A DNA stretch of 64,000 nt from Oleiagrimonas sp. C23AA (GTDB taxonomy: Bacteria; Pseudomonadota; Gammaproteobacteria; Xanthomonadales; Rhodanobacteraceae), in NCBI RefSeq assembly GCF_011759385.1, contig NZ_JAARLY010000010.1, forward strand, positions 62,001 to 126,000, read 5' to 3'. Under the pieces are notes generated by a model that made no database searches, was not told the origin of the DNA, and worked only from the letters and a program-made list of their open reading frames with translations. Positions 56,153-64,000 of this stretch are shown one piece after another. The first letter of the stretch is position 1, and the number at the start of each line of letters is the position of its first letter. The position numbers and the translations under genes were made by a program.

Positions 56153-57535
56153 ATGGCAGTCAGCATTTTCGACCTCTTCAAGATCGGTATCGGCCCCAGC
56201 TCCTCGCACACGGTCGGTCCGATGCGCGCCGCCGCCCGCTTCACCGAACACTGGCTGGCCGGCAAGGGACTGCTGGAGCGGGTCAGTCGCGTGCGCTGCG
56301 AGCTGTACGGATCGCTGGCCATGACCGGCCGCGGCCACGGCACCGACAAGGCCGTGCTGCTGGGCCTGGAAGGCGAATGGCCCGACCGCGTGGACCCCGA
56401 TGGCATCGACACCACGCTGGCGCGCATCCGCGAGCAAGGCCGGCTCAAGCTGCATGGCGAGCACGAGATCGAGTTCAAGGAAAAGCGCGACCTCATCTTC
56501 AACAAGCGCCAGAAGCTGCCCTTCCACACCAACGGCATGCGCTACAGCGCCTACGATGCCGAAGGCAACGAGCTGGCCAGCCGCGATTACTACTCGGTCG
56601 GCGGTGGCTTTGTGGTCAATCACGATGAAGCGGCCGAAGACCGCATCGTCGCCGACACCACGCCGCAGCCGTATCCATTCAGCAGTGGTGACCAGCTGCT
56701 GGCGCTGTGCGAGCAGCATGGCCTGAGCATCCCCGAGCTGATGCTGGCCAACGAGCAGGTGTGGCGCAGCGAACAGGAAACGCGCGAAGGCCTGCTTACG
56801 GTGTGGCAGGCCATGCAGGAGTGCGTCAATCGCGGTCTGCGCTCGCCCGGCACCCTGCCCGGTGGCCTGAAGGTCAATCGTCGCGCCCCGGCCATGGCCG
56901 ACGAGCTGCGCGAGCGCCCGGAAGCCAGCCTCAAGGATCCACTGACCATTCTCGACTGGGTCAATCTCTACGCGCTGGCGGTCAACGAGGAAAACGCCGC
57001 CGGCGGGCGCGTGGTCACCGCACCGACCAACGGCGCGGCCGGCATTTTGCCGGCGGTACTGCACTACTACGACCGCTTCTGTCCGAAGTCCGATACCCAG
57101 GGCATTCTGGATTTTCTGCTGACCGCCGGCGCCATCGGCATTCTGTACAAGGAGAATGCGTCGATTTCCGGTGCCGAGGTCGGCTGCCAGGGTGAAGTCG
57201 GCGTGGCCTGCTCGATGGCCGCCGGCGGCCTGACCGCCGCGCTGGGCGGCAGCACGCTGCAGATCGAAAACGCCGCCGAGATCGGCATGGAGCACAACCT
57301 GGGCCTGACCTGCGACCCTATCGGCGGACTGGTGCAGATTCCCTGCATCGAGCGCAACGCCATGGCCTCGGTCAAGGCCATCAACGCCAGCCGCATGTCG
57401 CTGCGCGCCGATGGCAAGCACCGCGTGTCGCTGGACAAGGTCATCAAGACCATGCGCGACACCGGTCGCGACATGAAAGACAAGTACAAGGAAACCTCGC
57501 GCGGCGGCCTGGCCGTCAACGTGATCGAGTGCTGA
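56153..57535 (+). CDS. sdaA: L-serine ammonia-lyase (L-serine deaminase)
   Basis: A 460-residue iron-sulfur serine dehydratase that converts L-serine to pyruvate and ammonia. It starts [27 protein letters not shown]; the catalytic domain includes [15 protein letters not shown]. The three cysteines that hold the 4Fe-4S cluster are present (Cys345 in EVGCQGEVG, Cys387 in LTCDPIGG and Cys398 in IPCIERN). The C terminus ends in Cys460. It is followed by a strong intrinsic terminator. Confidence 0.97.
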   Translation: MAVSIFDLFKIGIGPSSSHTVGPMRAAARFTEHWLAGKGLLERVSRVRCELYGSLAMTGRGHGTDKAVLLGLEGEWPDRVDPDGIDTTLARIREQGRLKLHGEHEIEFKEKRDLIFNKRQKLPFHTNGMRYSAYDAEGNELASRDYYSVGGGFVVNHDEAAEDRIVADTTPQPYPFSSGDQLLALCEQHGLSIPELMLANEQVWRSEQETREGLLTVWQAMQECVNRGLRSPGTLPGGLKVNRRAPAMADELRERPEASLKDPLTILDWVNLYALAVNEENAAGGRVVTAPTNGAAGILPAVLHYYDRFCPKSDTQGILDFLLTAGAIGILYKENASISGAEVGCQGEVGVACSMAAGGLTAALGGSTLQIENAAEIGMEHNLGLTCDPIGGLVQIPCIERNAMASVKAINASRMSLRADGKHRVSLDKVIKTMRDTGRDMKDKYKETSRGGLAVNVIEC

Positions 57536-57563
57536 GCCATGCCTAAGGAAACCGCTTGAAGAG

Positions 57564-57590
57564 AAGGGCCGGTCATGCCGGCCCTTTTTC
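57564..57590 (+). terminator. Intrinsic terminator after sdaA
   Basis: AAGGGCCGG (57564-57572) pairs perfectly with CCGGCCCTT (57578-57586), followed by TTTTCTTTC. A textbook rho-independent terminator 28 bases after the sdaA stop. Confidence 0.92.
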
Positions 57591-57729
57591 TTTCAAAGGC
57601 GCGAAAGCAGCCAAGGCTTGAGGCTCAAATGCCGTCCACCGTCCAACGCTTTGCCGACTCGTGCCGATAGCCACGGCGTTGCGGCCGCCCCGCGTCGAAA
57701 AGAGGCCCCACAACAGCCGGCGGATCGCT

Positions 57730-57750
57730 TGGGCGTCTTGCCGACGCCCA
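57730..57750 (-). terminator. Hairpin after the Sel1-repeat gene
   Basis: TGGGCGTC (57730-57737) pairs with GACGCCCA (57743-57750), 11 bases downstream of the Sel1 gene's stop on the minus strand. No clear U-run. The remaining 139 bases between it and the sdaA terminator hold no gene that I can see. Confidence 0.45.
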
Positions 57751-57761
57751 TACTCCCTGTT

Positions 57762-58772
57762 TCAGCTTTCGCCGTGTTTTTTCGGCACCGGCACCTTGGC
57801 CACCTCATCGCGCAGCTGGTGCAGCTGCTTGAGCCTCAAGCCGGTAGCCACATCGGACATGTGATCGGCCACATGCGTCAGGTTGTGCTTGCTATCAAGC
57901 CGCTGGGCCACGGCAAAGTTGTACCAGGCCTTGGCGGGATCGGCGGTGACGCCCTCACCGTCTTGATAGGCCAGACCCAACGCGTAATAGCCGTAGGCAT
58001 CGTGCTGGGCGGTCGCTTTGCGCGCCCATGCCAGCCCCTGCAAGGGCTGCTTGGGCACCTTGTCCTGACCGCTGACCAGGTACACCGCCAGCGTACCTTC
58101 GGCACTGGCATCACCCTGCGCGGCGGCGGCCCGTAACCAATGCAGCCCCTTGGGTATGTCAACCTGCCCCAGCATGCCTTTGAGATAGAACACACCCAGC
58201 GCTTTCTCCGAAGCGGGATTGCCGGTCTGCGCGGCGCGCTCAAACCAGTGGCGGGCTTCTACCTGGTCTTTGGGCAAAGAAAACGTGCCGCTCAGGCGTG
58301 CCATGCCCATGAACATCATGGCCGCCGGCGAGCCCTTGTCGGCGGCCTTGTGCAACCATGCCACACCCTTTTGGCGATGACCCTCGAGCATGCCCTGCGA
58401 AAACAGCAGCCCCCCGTAGGTGGCCATGTGCTCGGCCGAGCCGTCGGCAAGGCTGGCGCGCATCCACTTAAGCGCCTTGGCCATATCGCGCGGCACGCCG
58501 GTCCCGCCCATGTAGGCTGAGCCAAGCATCCATTCGCCGTCGGTATTGCCCTGCAGCGCGGCCTTGCGGAACCATGCCGTGGCGGCGGCCTTGTCGGCCT
58601 TGCTGCCCTCGACCAAATGCCGACCCCAGGCCACCTGCGCCTGGGCATCGCCCTGCTCAGCGCGTTGATGCACCGCCTTGAGCGATGCCGAAACTTCGGC
58701 CTGCGTCGGCACCGAGCCGATACTCAGGACGAGCGCCAATGCCGCTGCCAGACCCAACGTACGTGAGGACAT
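57762..58772 (-). CDS. Sel1-like repeat (SLR) secreted protein
   Basis: A 336-residue protein with a signal peptide (cleavage near residue 25, TQAEV) and about seven Sel1 repeats. These are 36-residue helical hairpins with the A-x-x-x-L-G-x-x-Y-x-x-G-x-G pattern, for instance WMLGSAYMGGTGVPRDMAKALKWM and YALGLAYQDGEGVTADPAKAWYNF. SLR proteins act as periplasmic or cell-surface scaffolds. An AAGGAGG site lies just before the ATG at 58772. It is 70 bases downstream of the diguanylate cyclase gene on the same strand. Confidence 0.9.
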   Translation of the reverse strand: MSSRTLGLAAALALVLSIGSVPTQAEVSASLKAVHQRAEQGDAQAQVAWGRHLVEGSKADKAAATAWFRKAALQGNTDGEWMLGSAYMGGTGVPRDMAKALKWMRASLADGSAEHMATYGGLLFSQGMLEGHRQKGVAWLHKAADKGSPAAMMFMGMARLSGTFSLPKDQVEARHWFERAAQTGNPASEKALGVFYLKGMLGQVDIPKGLHWLRAAAAQGDASAEGTLAVYLVSGQDKVPKQPLQGLAWARKATAQHDAYGYYALGLAYQDGEGVTADPAKAWYNFAVAQRLDSKHNLTHVADHMSDVATGLRLKQLHQLRDEVAKVPVPKKHGES

Positions 58773-58842
58773 CCCTGCCTCCTTGCCGGTCGATGTGATG
58801 GTGGCCTTTGAAACTACGCTGCAGAGGCGGCAAATACCAGCC

Positions 58843-61701
58843 CTAGTCGGCCTGCACCACGCGCGCACGGCCGGTCTGCTTGGCCCGATAAAGCGCCTCG
58901 TCGGCACGACGCAGCAGGCTGCTGACATCGTCGCCATGGCGCGCCCAGGCCACGCCAATGGAACAGGTCACGGCCAGGCGCGTATCGCCGTCCAGATAGA
59001 TCGCCTCGATCACCGGCGCGAACAGCGCCTCCAGATCCTCGCGCAGATCCAACCCCGGCCAGACCAGCAGGAACTCCTCACCGCCATAGCGGCCCAGCGC
59101 CACCCCGCTGCCGACCAGCTGGCGCAGCTTCTGCGCGCCCTGCACCAGCACCGCATCACCAGCCAGATGGCCGTAGGTATCGTTGATGCGCTTGAAATGA
59201 TCCAGGTCGATCAATGCGACCGCCAGCGGGCGCCTGTCGCCGGCGTGGCCGACCATGGCATCGACCAGCGCCTCGACCACCGCCCCCCGGTTGAGCAGGC
59301 CGGTCAGCGCATCGTGGCTGGCTTCGTATTGCAGAGCCTGACGCGCCGCCTCCAGGGCATGCTTGTCGGCCTGCAATGCACGCGTGCGCTCCTCGACCAA
59401 CCGCTCCAGCTCCGCCTGACGGCGCAACAGGTGCGCATGGCGCAATCGCGCCAGCCACCAAAACGCCGCCAGCACCAGTAGGCCATAGGCCGCCCAGGCC
59501 CAGCGGCTGCGCCACCACGGCGGCGTAATCGCGATGCTGAGCGCGATCGCCGGCGAATGGGCACGCAAGGCCGGATCCTGCCAACGCGCCTGGAATTGGT
59601 AATTGCCCGCACGCAACGCGGCGAAACGCACCGCCTGCAAGCGTGTGCTCTCCCACGGTGCGGACGTTTCACCCGCCTCGAGCAAACGGTACTGCAGCTG
59701 TTGTGAACCCGGATGGGCCAAGCCGGTGCGCGCCAGATTCACGCTCAAGGCCTCGCCATTCCAGGGCAATGCGCTGGCTGATCGCCCCTGCAACATGCGA
59801 TGACCATAGCGGGCACTCAGCATCACCGGCGCGGTCATGGCATCGGGAATCAACGTGGCCGGGTCAAGCAAGTGCGAGACGCCGCCGCTGGTGCCAATCC
59901 AGATCGAACCATCGGCGTCGACGTGAAACGCCCCCGGCGACATGTCGTTCCAGGCCAGGCCATCTTCGCGATCCAGTCGCCGCCAGCCATGTCGGGTGCG
60001 CACATCCATGCCGGCATCGCTGCCCGCCCAGAGACGGCCATCGCCATCCACCTCCAGCGCGTAGAGCGCCGTGTGCGCCAGCAGTTGGTCATGCACGGCA
60101 TGCACTTTGAGGTCTGCTCCATCCGATAGCGAAGCCCAGCCCAATCCACGATCGTCCGAGGCCAGCCACAGCCGGCCATCGGGCGTGGTCGCCACATCGA
60201 CCAGCCCGCTCCAGACACCGGCGCCGTGCAACCCGATCCGGGTGAAGCGATCATGCGTCCATCGCAACAGGCCGTGACTGGTAGCCAGCCATAATCTGCC
60301 CGCCGCGTCACGGCAAGCACCCAGATAGTTGGTGTCCGGCGGCAACCCCGTATCGGCACTTTGCACCTGCGGCGCATCCGAAGCGGTGGCGTCGATGTGA
60401 TAAAGCGCGCCATGGGTCCCCAGCCAGAGCTGTCCGTGGGGGCCGAACAGCGCAAATTTGGCCCAGCCCAGCTCGCGAGCAACCCGCTTTACCTTGTGCG
60501 TGTCCAGGTCGTAGCGCAGCACGGTGCCATGATTGAGCACAATCCACATGCGCCGCCCCTGCGCCAGCAACGCCATGGCATCGATCCAGTCGCGCCTGAG
60601 CAAGGCCTTGGGCCAGGGCGCAAGCGTGGTCTGGCCCGGACGCAGAAGATTTCCATAACGCTGATTGCCCAGCCACAGCACACCATCGGCGTCACGCGCG
60701 ATGGCCCAGGTCGGCACACTGTCCAGGTGCTGCGCACGGGTCCAGTTGCGGATGCGGCCATAGCCACGCCAACGCATGACGCCGCGTCCGGCAGTGGCCA
60801 GCCACAGCGCACCATCGCTGCCAAACGCCATGTCGTGGACTTGCGCCGACTGCAGGTGTTCATCATCACCGAACACCTGCCAGCTCTGGCCGTTCCAGCG
60901 CTGCAACCGGCCGCGTCCGGCGGTTACCACGCGGCCGCGCGCATCGACCAGCAGATGCTCGACCGGATCGACGCTGGCAACGGCCTGAAAATGCCCGGCA
61001 CCGGGCGTGCGGTGCAGCAGATGGTGCAATCCGCCCACCCACAAACTGCCGTCGGCTGCCACACGCATGCTTATCCACGTGTCATCGGGCACGCCTTTGG
61101 AGATGTCCCAGACACGGGTGCCGGCACCGGTACGCTCGCACAACGCGGCGCCGCAACTGGTCCAAAGGTGCCCCTCGAACCATTGCAGCGGACCGTCGGT
61201 CAGCGCGCCAGGTGTCAACGCGCGCGGCCATTTCACCGCTGTCAGCGCGCTGGCATTGACATGCCACAGCGCTCGCTGGTGCCGCAGGTAGATGCCATTG
61301 GCGCCGTCGCCGGTGAGGCGATAGCGATCATCCACCGGCAACTTGGCCACTTGTTCCAGGCCACCGTCGCGCCAACGGTACAGGCCGCGTGAGGTGGCCA
61401 CCCAAAGACTGCCATCCGGCGCCAGGTGAAGGCCGTTCACGCGCAGATCCAACGGATCCAGTCCGGTATCGACCGGCACGAACATGTGGCCATCAAACCG
61501 GAACAGGCCGGCGTCGGTGCCCACCCAAAGCACGCCATGCGCATCACGCTGCATCACATTGGTGGCCAGACTGGCCAGACCCTGATCCTGGGTAAAGCTT
61601 TGCAGGTCGATATCCTGCTGCGGCCGCACCGGCGCTTGAGCCCCAGCGCACGCCGCCGCCAACCCGAGGCCGGCCACCAGCACCCGCACTACGGCATTCA
61701 T
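58843..61701 (-). CDS. Diguanylate cyclase with periplasmic propeller sensor
   Basis: A 952-residue membrane protein: signal peptide (MNAVVRVLVAGLGLAAACAGAQA), propeller blades (about 30-690, e.g. GLASLATNVMQRDAHGVLWVG and DAGLFRFDG), a Y_Y_Y domain (about 695-755), one transmembrane helix (about 760-780), a coiled coil (LLRRQAELERLVEERTRALQ) and a C-terminal GGDEF domain. The active-site motif is GGEEF (873-877), so it should make cyclic di-GMP. The residues where an inhibitory RxxD site would sit are GSGV, so feedback inhibition through that site is unlikely. The sensor is of the same type as in the two hybrid kinases at 41118-48303. Confidence 0.92.
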   Translation of the reverse strand: MNAVVRVLVAGLGLAAACAGAQAPVRPQQDIDLQSFTQDQGLASLATNVMQRDAHGVLWVGTDAGLFRFDGHMFVPVDTGLDPLDLRVNGLHLAPDGSLWVATSRGLYRWRDGGLEQVAKLPVDDRYRLTGDGANGIYLRHQRALWHVNASALTAVKWPRALTPGALTDGPLQWFEGHLWTSCGAALCERTGAGTRVWDISKGVPDDTWISMRVAADGSLWVGGLHHLLHRTPGAGHFQAVASVDPVEHLLVDARGRVVTAGRGRLQRWNGQSWQVFGDDEHLQSAQVHDMAFGSDGALWLATAGRGVMRWRGYGRIRNWTRAQHLDSVPTWAIARDADGVLWLGNQRYGNLLRPGQTTLAPWPKALLRRDWIDAMALLAQGRRMWIVLNHGTVLRYDLDTHKVKRVARELGWAKFALFGPHGQLWLGTHGALYHIDATASDAPQVQSADTGLPPDTNYLGACRDAAGRLWLATSHGLLRWTHDRFTRIGLHGAGVWSGLVDVATTPDGRLWLASDDRGLGWASLSDGADLKVHAVHDQLLAHTALYALEVDGDGRLWAGSDAGMDVRTRHGWRRLDREDGLAWNDMSPGAFHVDADGSIWIGTSGGVSHLLDPATLIPDAMTAPVMLSARYGHRMLQGRSASALPWNGEALSVNLARTGLAHPGSQQLQYRLLEAGETSAPWESTRLQAVRFAALRAGNYQFQARWQDPALRAHSPAIALSIAITPPWWRSRWAWAAYGLLVLAAFWWLARLRHAHLLRRQAELERLVEERTRALQADKHALEAARQALQYEASHDALTGLLNRGAVVEALVDAMVGHAGDRRPLAVALIDLDHFKRINDTYGHLAGDAVLVQGAQKLRQLVGSGVALGRYGGEEFLLVWPGLDLREDLEALFAPVIEAIYLDGDTRLAVTCSIGVAWARHGDDVSSLLRRADEALYRAKQTGRARVVQAD

Positions 61702-61897
61702 GGCTCGCCCTATGCGCCAACGCACGTTTCGTCCCCTGTTCAGCCCAGCGCCACACGCCACTGCATGCGCACACCAAAACCACCGACACATGCCGGTGCC
61801 GCCAGTCATTCTGCCGCAAGCGGTCACAAACCGCAGCGCTTGCAACACGGCGCACGGCTCCCCACTAAGGTTTCAACGCCCTGTCGATTCGCCACTC

Positions 61898-62881
61898 ATG
61901 CGCCGCAACCGTTATTTCGATCCCGACAAGTCGCACCACACCGAAGACGGCTTTCGTGCCCTGCAGCCATTTTCGAACGGACCCGGTGATTTTCGCCGCT
62001 GGCAGCGCGAGCGTCGCCAAGAGCAGCACCCGAAACCACCCGAGAAGGGCTATCTTGCGTTCGAACAACGCTGGTGGCAGGAGGCCGACTTCGATGGACA
62101 CGGTGATGCCTTGTGGTGGCTGGGCCACGCCAGCGTGCTGCTGCGGCTGGACGGCCTGACCGTACTGACCGACCCGGTACTGGGCCAACGAGCCTCTCCG
62201 GTATCGTTTGCCGGCCCGCGCCGGCGCACGCCACCCGCCGCGCGGGTGAAACAACTGCCACCGGTCGACGTGGTGCTGATCTCGCACAACCATTACGACC
62301 ACCTGGACCGCGCCACCGTGCGGCAACTGGTTCGCCGCTTTCCGGCGGCCTGTTTCCTGGTCCCTCTGGGACTGGCCCGCTGGCTGCGCAGACACGGAGC
62401 GCAGCATGTTTTCGAACTGGACTGGTACCAGTCGCACACGCATCGCGGCACGCGCTTTACCTGCGTGCCGGCCCAGCACTGGAGCGCACGCACGCCGTGG
62501 GACCGCAACCGCACGCTATGGGGTGGCTGGGTGATGCAGCATCATCGGCTGAGTTTCTATTTCGCCGGCGACACCGGCTACGCGCCGCAGCTGGCCGAGA
62601 TTGGCCAGCGTCTTGGGCCCATCGATCTGGCCGCGTTGCCGATCGGTGCCTATGCGCCGCGCTGGTTCATGTCATCGCAGCACATCGACCCGAATCAGGC
62701 GGTACAGCTGCATCGCGAGCTGGGCATCGGCCGCTCGCTGGCGATCCACTGGGGCGCCTTCGAACTGGCCGACGATGCGCTGGACGAACCGCCCCGCCAG
62801 CTCAAGCGCGCGCTGCGCGAACATGGCGTGTCCAGCGCCGATTTCCGGTTGATGCCGATCGGCGCGCGCTGGTCACTGTGA
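61898..62881 (+). CDS. Metallo-beta-lactamase-fold hydrolase (NAPE-PLD/UlaG-like)
   Basis: A 327-residue MBL-fold enzyme. Signature metal motif SHNHYDHLD (His130, His132, Asp134, His135), QHWS, GDTGY and a late IHWGAFEL, typical of the NAPE-PLD/UlaG-like group, which hydrolyse phosphodiester or lactone bonds. No signal peptide is evident, but a basic N terminus suggests a cytoplasmic enzyme. The substrate is unknown. The ATG at 61898 is used. It overlaps the dld 3' end by nine bases in a convergent arrangement. Confidence 0.88.
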   Translation: MRRNRYFDPDKSHHTEDGFRALQPFSNGPGDFRRWQRERRQEQHPKPPEKGYLAFEQRWWQEADFDGHGDALWWLGHASVLLRLDGLTVLTDPVLGQRASPVSFAGPRRRTPPAARVKQLPPVDVVLISHNHYDHLDRATVRQLVRRFPAACFLVPLGLARWLRRHGAQHVFELDWYQSHTHRGTRFTCVPAQHWSARTPWDRNRTLWGGWVMQHHRLSFYFAGDTGYAPQLAEIGQRLGPIDLAALPIGAYAPRWFMSSQHIDPNQAVQLHRELGIGRSLAIHWGAFELADDALDEPPRQLKRALREHGVSSADFRLMPIGARWSL

Positions 62882-64000
62882 CGCGTTCTGCGGCGCCCAA
62901 TCCGGCTGACGCGAGGTATGGCCAATGCCCGGATTGAAGCGATTGCACGGATCCAGCTCGCGGAAAAAGCGCTGCTGCGATTCGGCCGCCGGATACAGGT
63001 GCCCCACGTTGTGCTCGGCTGGATAACGCGCGCCACGCGTATCCAGAATGCCCAGCATGCGCTGCTCCAGCGCATGCACATCGGTGCCCTTGCGCACGAT
63101 GTAGTCCTGATGCAGCACATGGCAAAGGAAGTGTCCGTAGTAAAGGCGATGGCTGATCGGTGCGGCGATATCAGCCGGCAACTGCTCGAACCAGTCCCGG
63201 TCGTTGCGGCGCAGGGCGATATCCAGCGCCAGAATGTCTTCGACCTCATCGCGGTGCACGCTGCGATAACGCACCGCTGCCCCCGCCGCAGCAAAACGGT
63301 GCAGAAATGCCGCCTGCCCTTCGTCGGCGCTGCAGGCAAACCAGCCGCCATCATGGCTTGAGAACAGCGCTTCCAGTGCCTTTCGCGTGTCGGCCTCTTC
63401 CCCGGCCGAAACTTTCAGCATCAGATGATGCTCGTAACGCTCGCGCCACTGACGCAGGCGATGCGGCAGATGATCGCCGGCCAGGCGCGACAGACGCTGC
63501 AGTATCCGGTCGCTCAGGGCGGCGCCGAGGTGCAGGCGCTCACCGATGCTGTCGAAACGGCTTTTCAGCGCGAAGAAACGCGGCAGCCGCCGGGTGCCCA
63601 GATGGCGTATGGCCAGAAAGGTGTCCTTGCCATAGTGGTCGGCCATGTCGAAGGCATCGCGATGCATGTATTCGCAGGCAATCGGCAGATGCTTGAACTG
63701 GCCCAGAATCTGCCGGCGCAAGGCGGTGAAGGCGCGGGTGTCGTTGCTGCCCAGGTAGAACACACGGGTGTCGGCCTCGGCGGCGAAGGTGTCCAGCCGC
63801 ACCGCCATCACCGCCACACGCCCGGCCGAGCCGGAAGCCTCGCGCAGGCGCCGGGGATCGGCATTGAAGCGCGCCGGCGTGTCGGCATCGATCTGGCGCA
63901 CGTGCTCGGCGTAATCGTGATCCGAACCGCAGGCCGAGCCCTTGGCCGTCACCGGTGGCAGTTGTCCGCGATCGATGCGCGAGAGCTGCTCAAGCGGATC
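62873..64000 (-). CDS. dld: Quinone-dependent D-lactate dehydrogenase (5' end outside window)
   Basis: The reading frame is open through the right edge and ends at 62873, giving 375 residues of the C-terminal half and more. It aligns clearly by eye with the C-terminal part of Dld, the membrane-associated FAD enzyme that oxidises D-lactate to pyruvate and reduces quinone. Hallmarks are ACGSDHDYAEHVRQIDADTPARFNADPRRL (quoted in parts: GSDHDYAEHVR, DADTPARFNADP), VAVRLDTF and YPAEHNVGHLY near the end. A GTG at 63952 is not the true start. Converges on the MBL-fold gene. Confidence 0.95.
   Translation of the reverse strand, partial: DPLEQLSRIDRGQLPPVTAKGSACGSDHDYAEHVRQIDADTPARFNADPRRLREASGSAGRVAVMAVRLDTFAAEADTRVFYLGSNDTRAFTALRRQILGQFKHLPIACEYMHRDAFDMADHYGKDTFLAIRHLGTRRLPRFFALKSRFDSIGERLHLGAALSDRILQRLSRLAGDHLPHRLRQWRERYEHHLMLKVSAGEEADTRKALEALFSSHDGGWFACSADEGQAAFLHRFAAAGAAVRYRSVHRDEVEDILALDIALRRNDRDWFEQLPADIAAPISHRLYYGHFLCHVLHQDYIVRKGTDVHALEQRMLGILDTRGARYPAEHNVGHLYPAAESQQRFFRELDPCNRFNPGIGHTSRQPDWAPQNASQ

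Noticed and set aside
54483-57421. Two long minus-strand open frames opposite the TonB receptor and sdaA
   Set aside because: Both are antisense to genes with clear catalytic or structural motifs and show none themselves.

Overview
The window is a gene-dense, GC-rich (roughly two-thirds G+C by eye) stretch of a gammaproteobacterial chromosome. Gene content and order point to the Xanthomonadales, probably the Rhodanobacteraceae (Rhodanobacter/Dyella/Frateuria-like). The order glyA-nrdR-ribD, rib-nusB-thiL-pgpA, lptG-lptF divergent from pepA-holC, xerD-dsbC and an E-to-K type II secretion operon all fit. This assignment is inference; no 16S or other marker is present. I see no rRNA, tRNA, CRISPR array, insertion sequence or prophage. 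No gap between genes exceeds about 230 bases, so the window reads as housekeeping backbone with regulatory and envelope modules.

Layout. 1-4344 (minus): a MacA/MacB-like ABC system with an adaptor, an ATPase and two separate permeases; the last runs off the left edge. 4571-6811 (plus): an ECF sigma factor, a one-helix membrane protein and a His-rich secreted PDZ protein, divergent from the ABC system over a repeat-rich control region. 6908-7829 (minus): hemP and an unknown protein behind a Fur box. 7952-8736: a manganese-sensing yybP-ykoY riboswitch ahead of a UPF0016 exporter. 8763-14499 (minus): an FMN-riboswitch-controlled operon ribE, ribBA-like, ldcA, ribH, nusB, thiL, pgpA. 14586-16279: a di-iron membrane hydroxylase and a divergent TetR regulator, inserted between ribE and ribD. 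16271-20468 (minus): ribD, a DUF2905 gene, nrdR, glyA and a DUF817 membrane protein. 20672-23225 (plus): ettA and pyrF.

23207-29287 (minus): gspE-F-G-H-I-J-K; gspC, D, L, M and N are not here. 29459-36116 (minus): a GT2 glycosyltransferase, purL, a DsbC-type isomerase and xerD, then an RDD protein on the plus strand. 36666-40999: lptG/lptF (minus), pepA and holC (plus). 41118-48303 (minus): two tandem paralogous giant hybrid histidine kinases with periplasmic propeller sensors. 48467-53235 (plus): a YceI-cytochrome b561-YceI cassette flanked by two related membrane GTPases. 53232-57535: a small thioredoxin-fold protein, a Fur-box-preceded TonB siderophore receptor and L-serine deaminase. 57762-61701 (minus): a Sel1-repeat protein and a propeller-sensor diguanylate cyclase. 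61898-64000: a metallo-beta-lactamase-fold hydrolase and the 3' part of the quinone-dependent D-lactate dehydrogenase gene dld.

The main themes are direct RNA sensing of metabolites (FMN and Mn2+), Fur-controlled iron and heme uptake, and envelope functions (LPS export, type II secretion, disulfide isomerisation, efflux). Three large sensors share one propeller/Y_Y_Y input design but have phosphorelay or cyclic-di-GMP outputs. The least explained parts are the GTPase-flanked YceI/b561 cassette, the ECF-sigma/His-rich-PDZ unit with its repeated operator-like region, and the TetR/hydroxylase pair that splits the riboflavin cluster.
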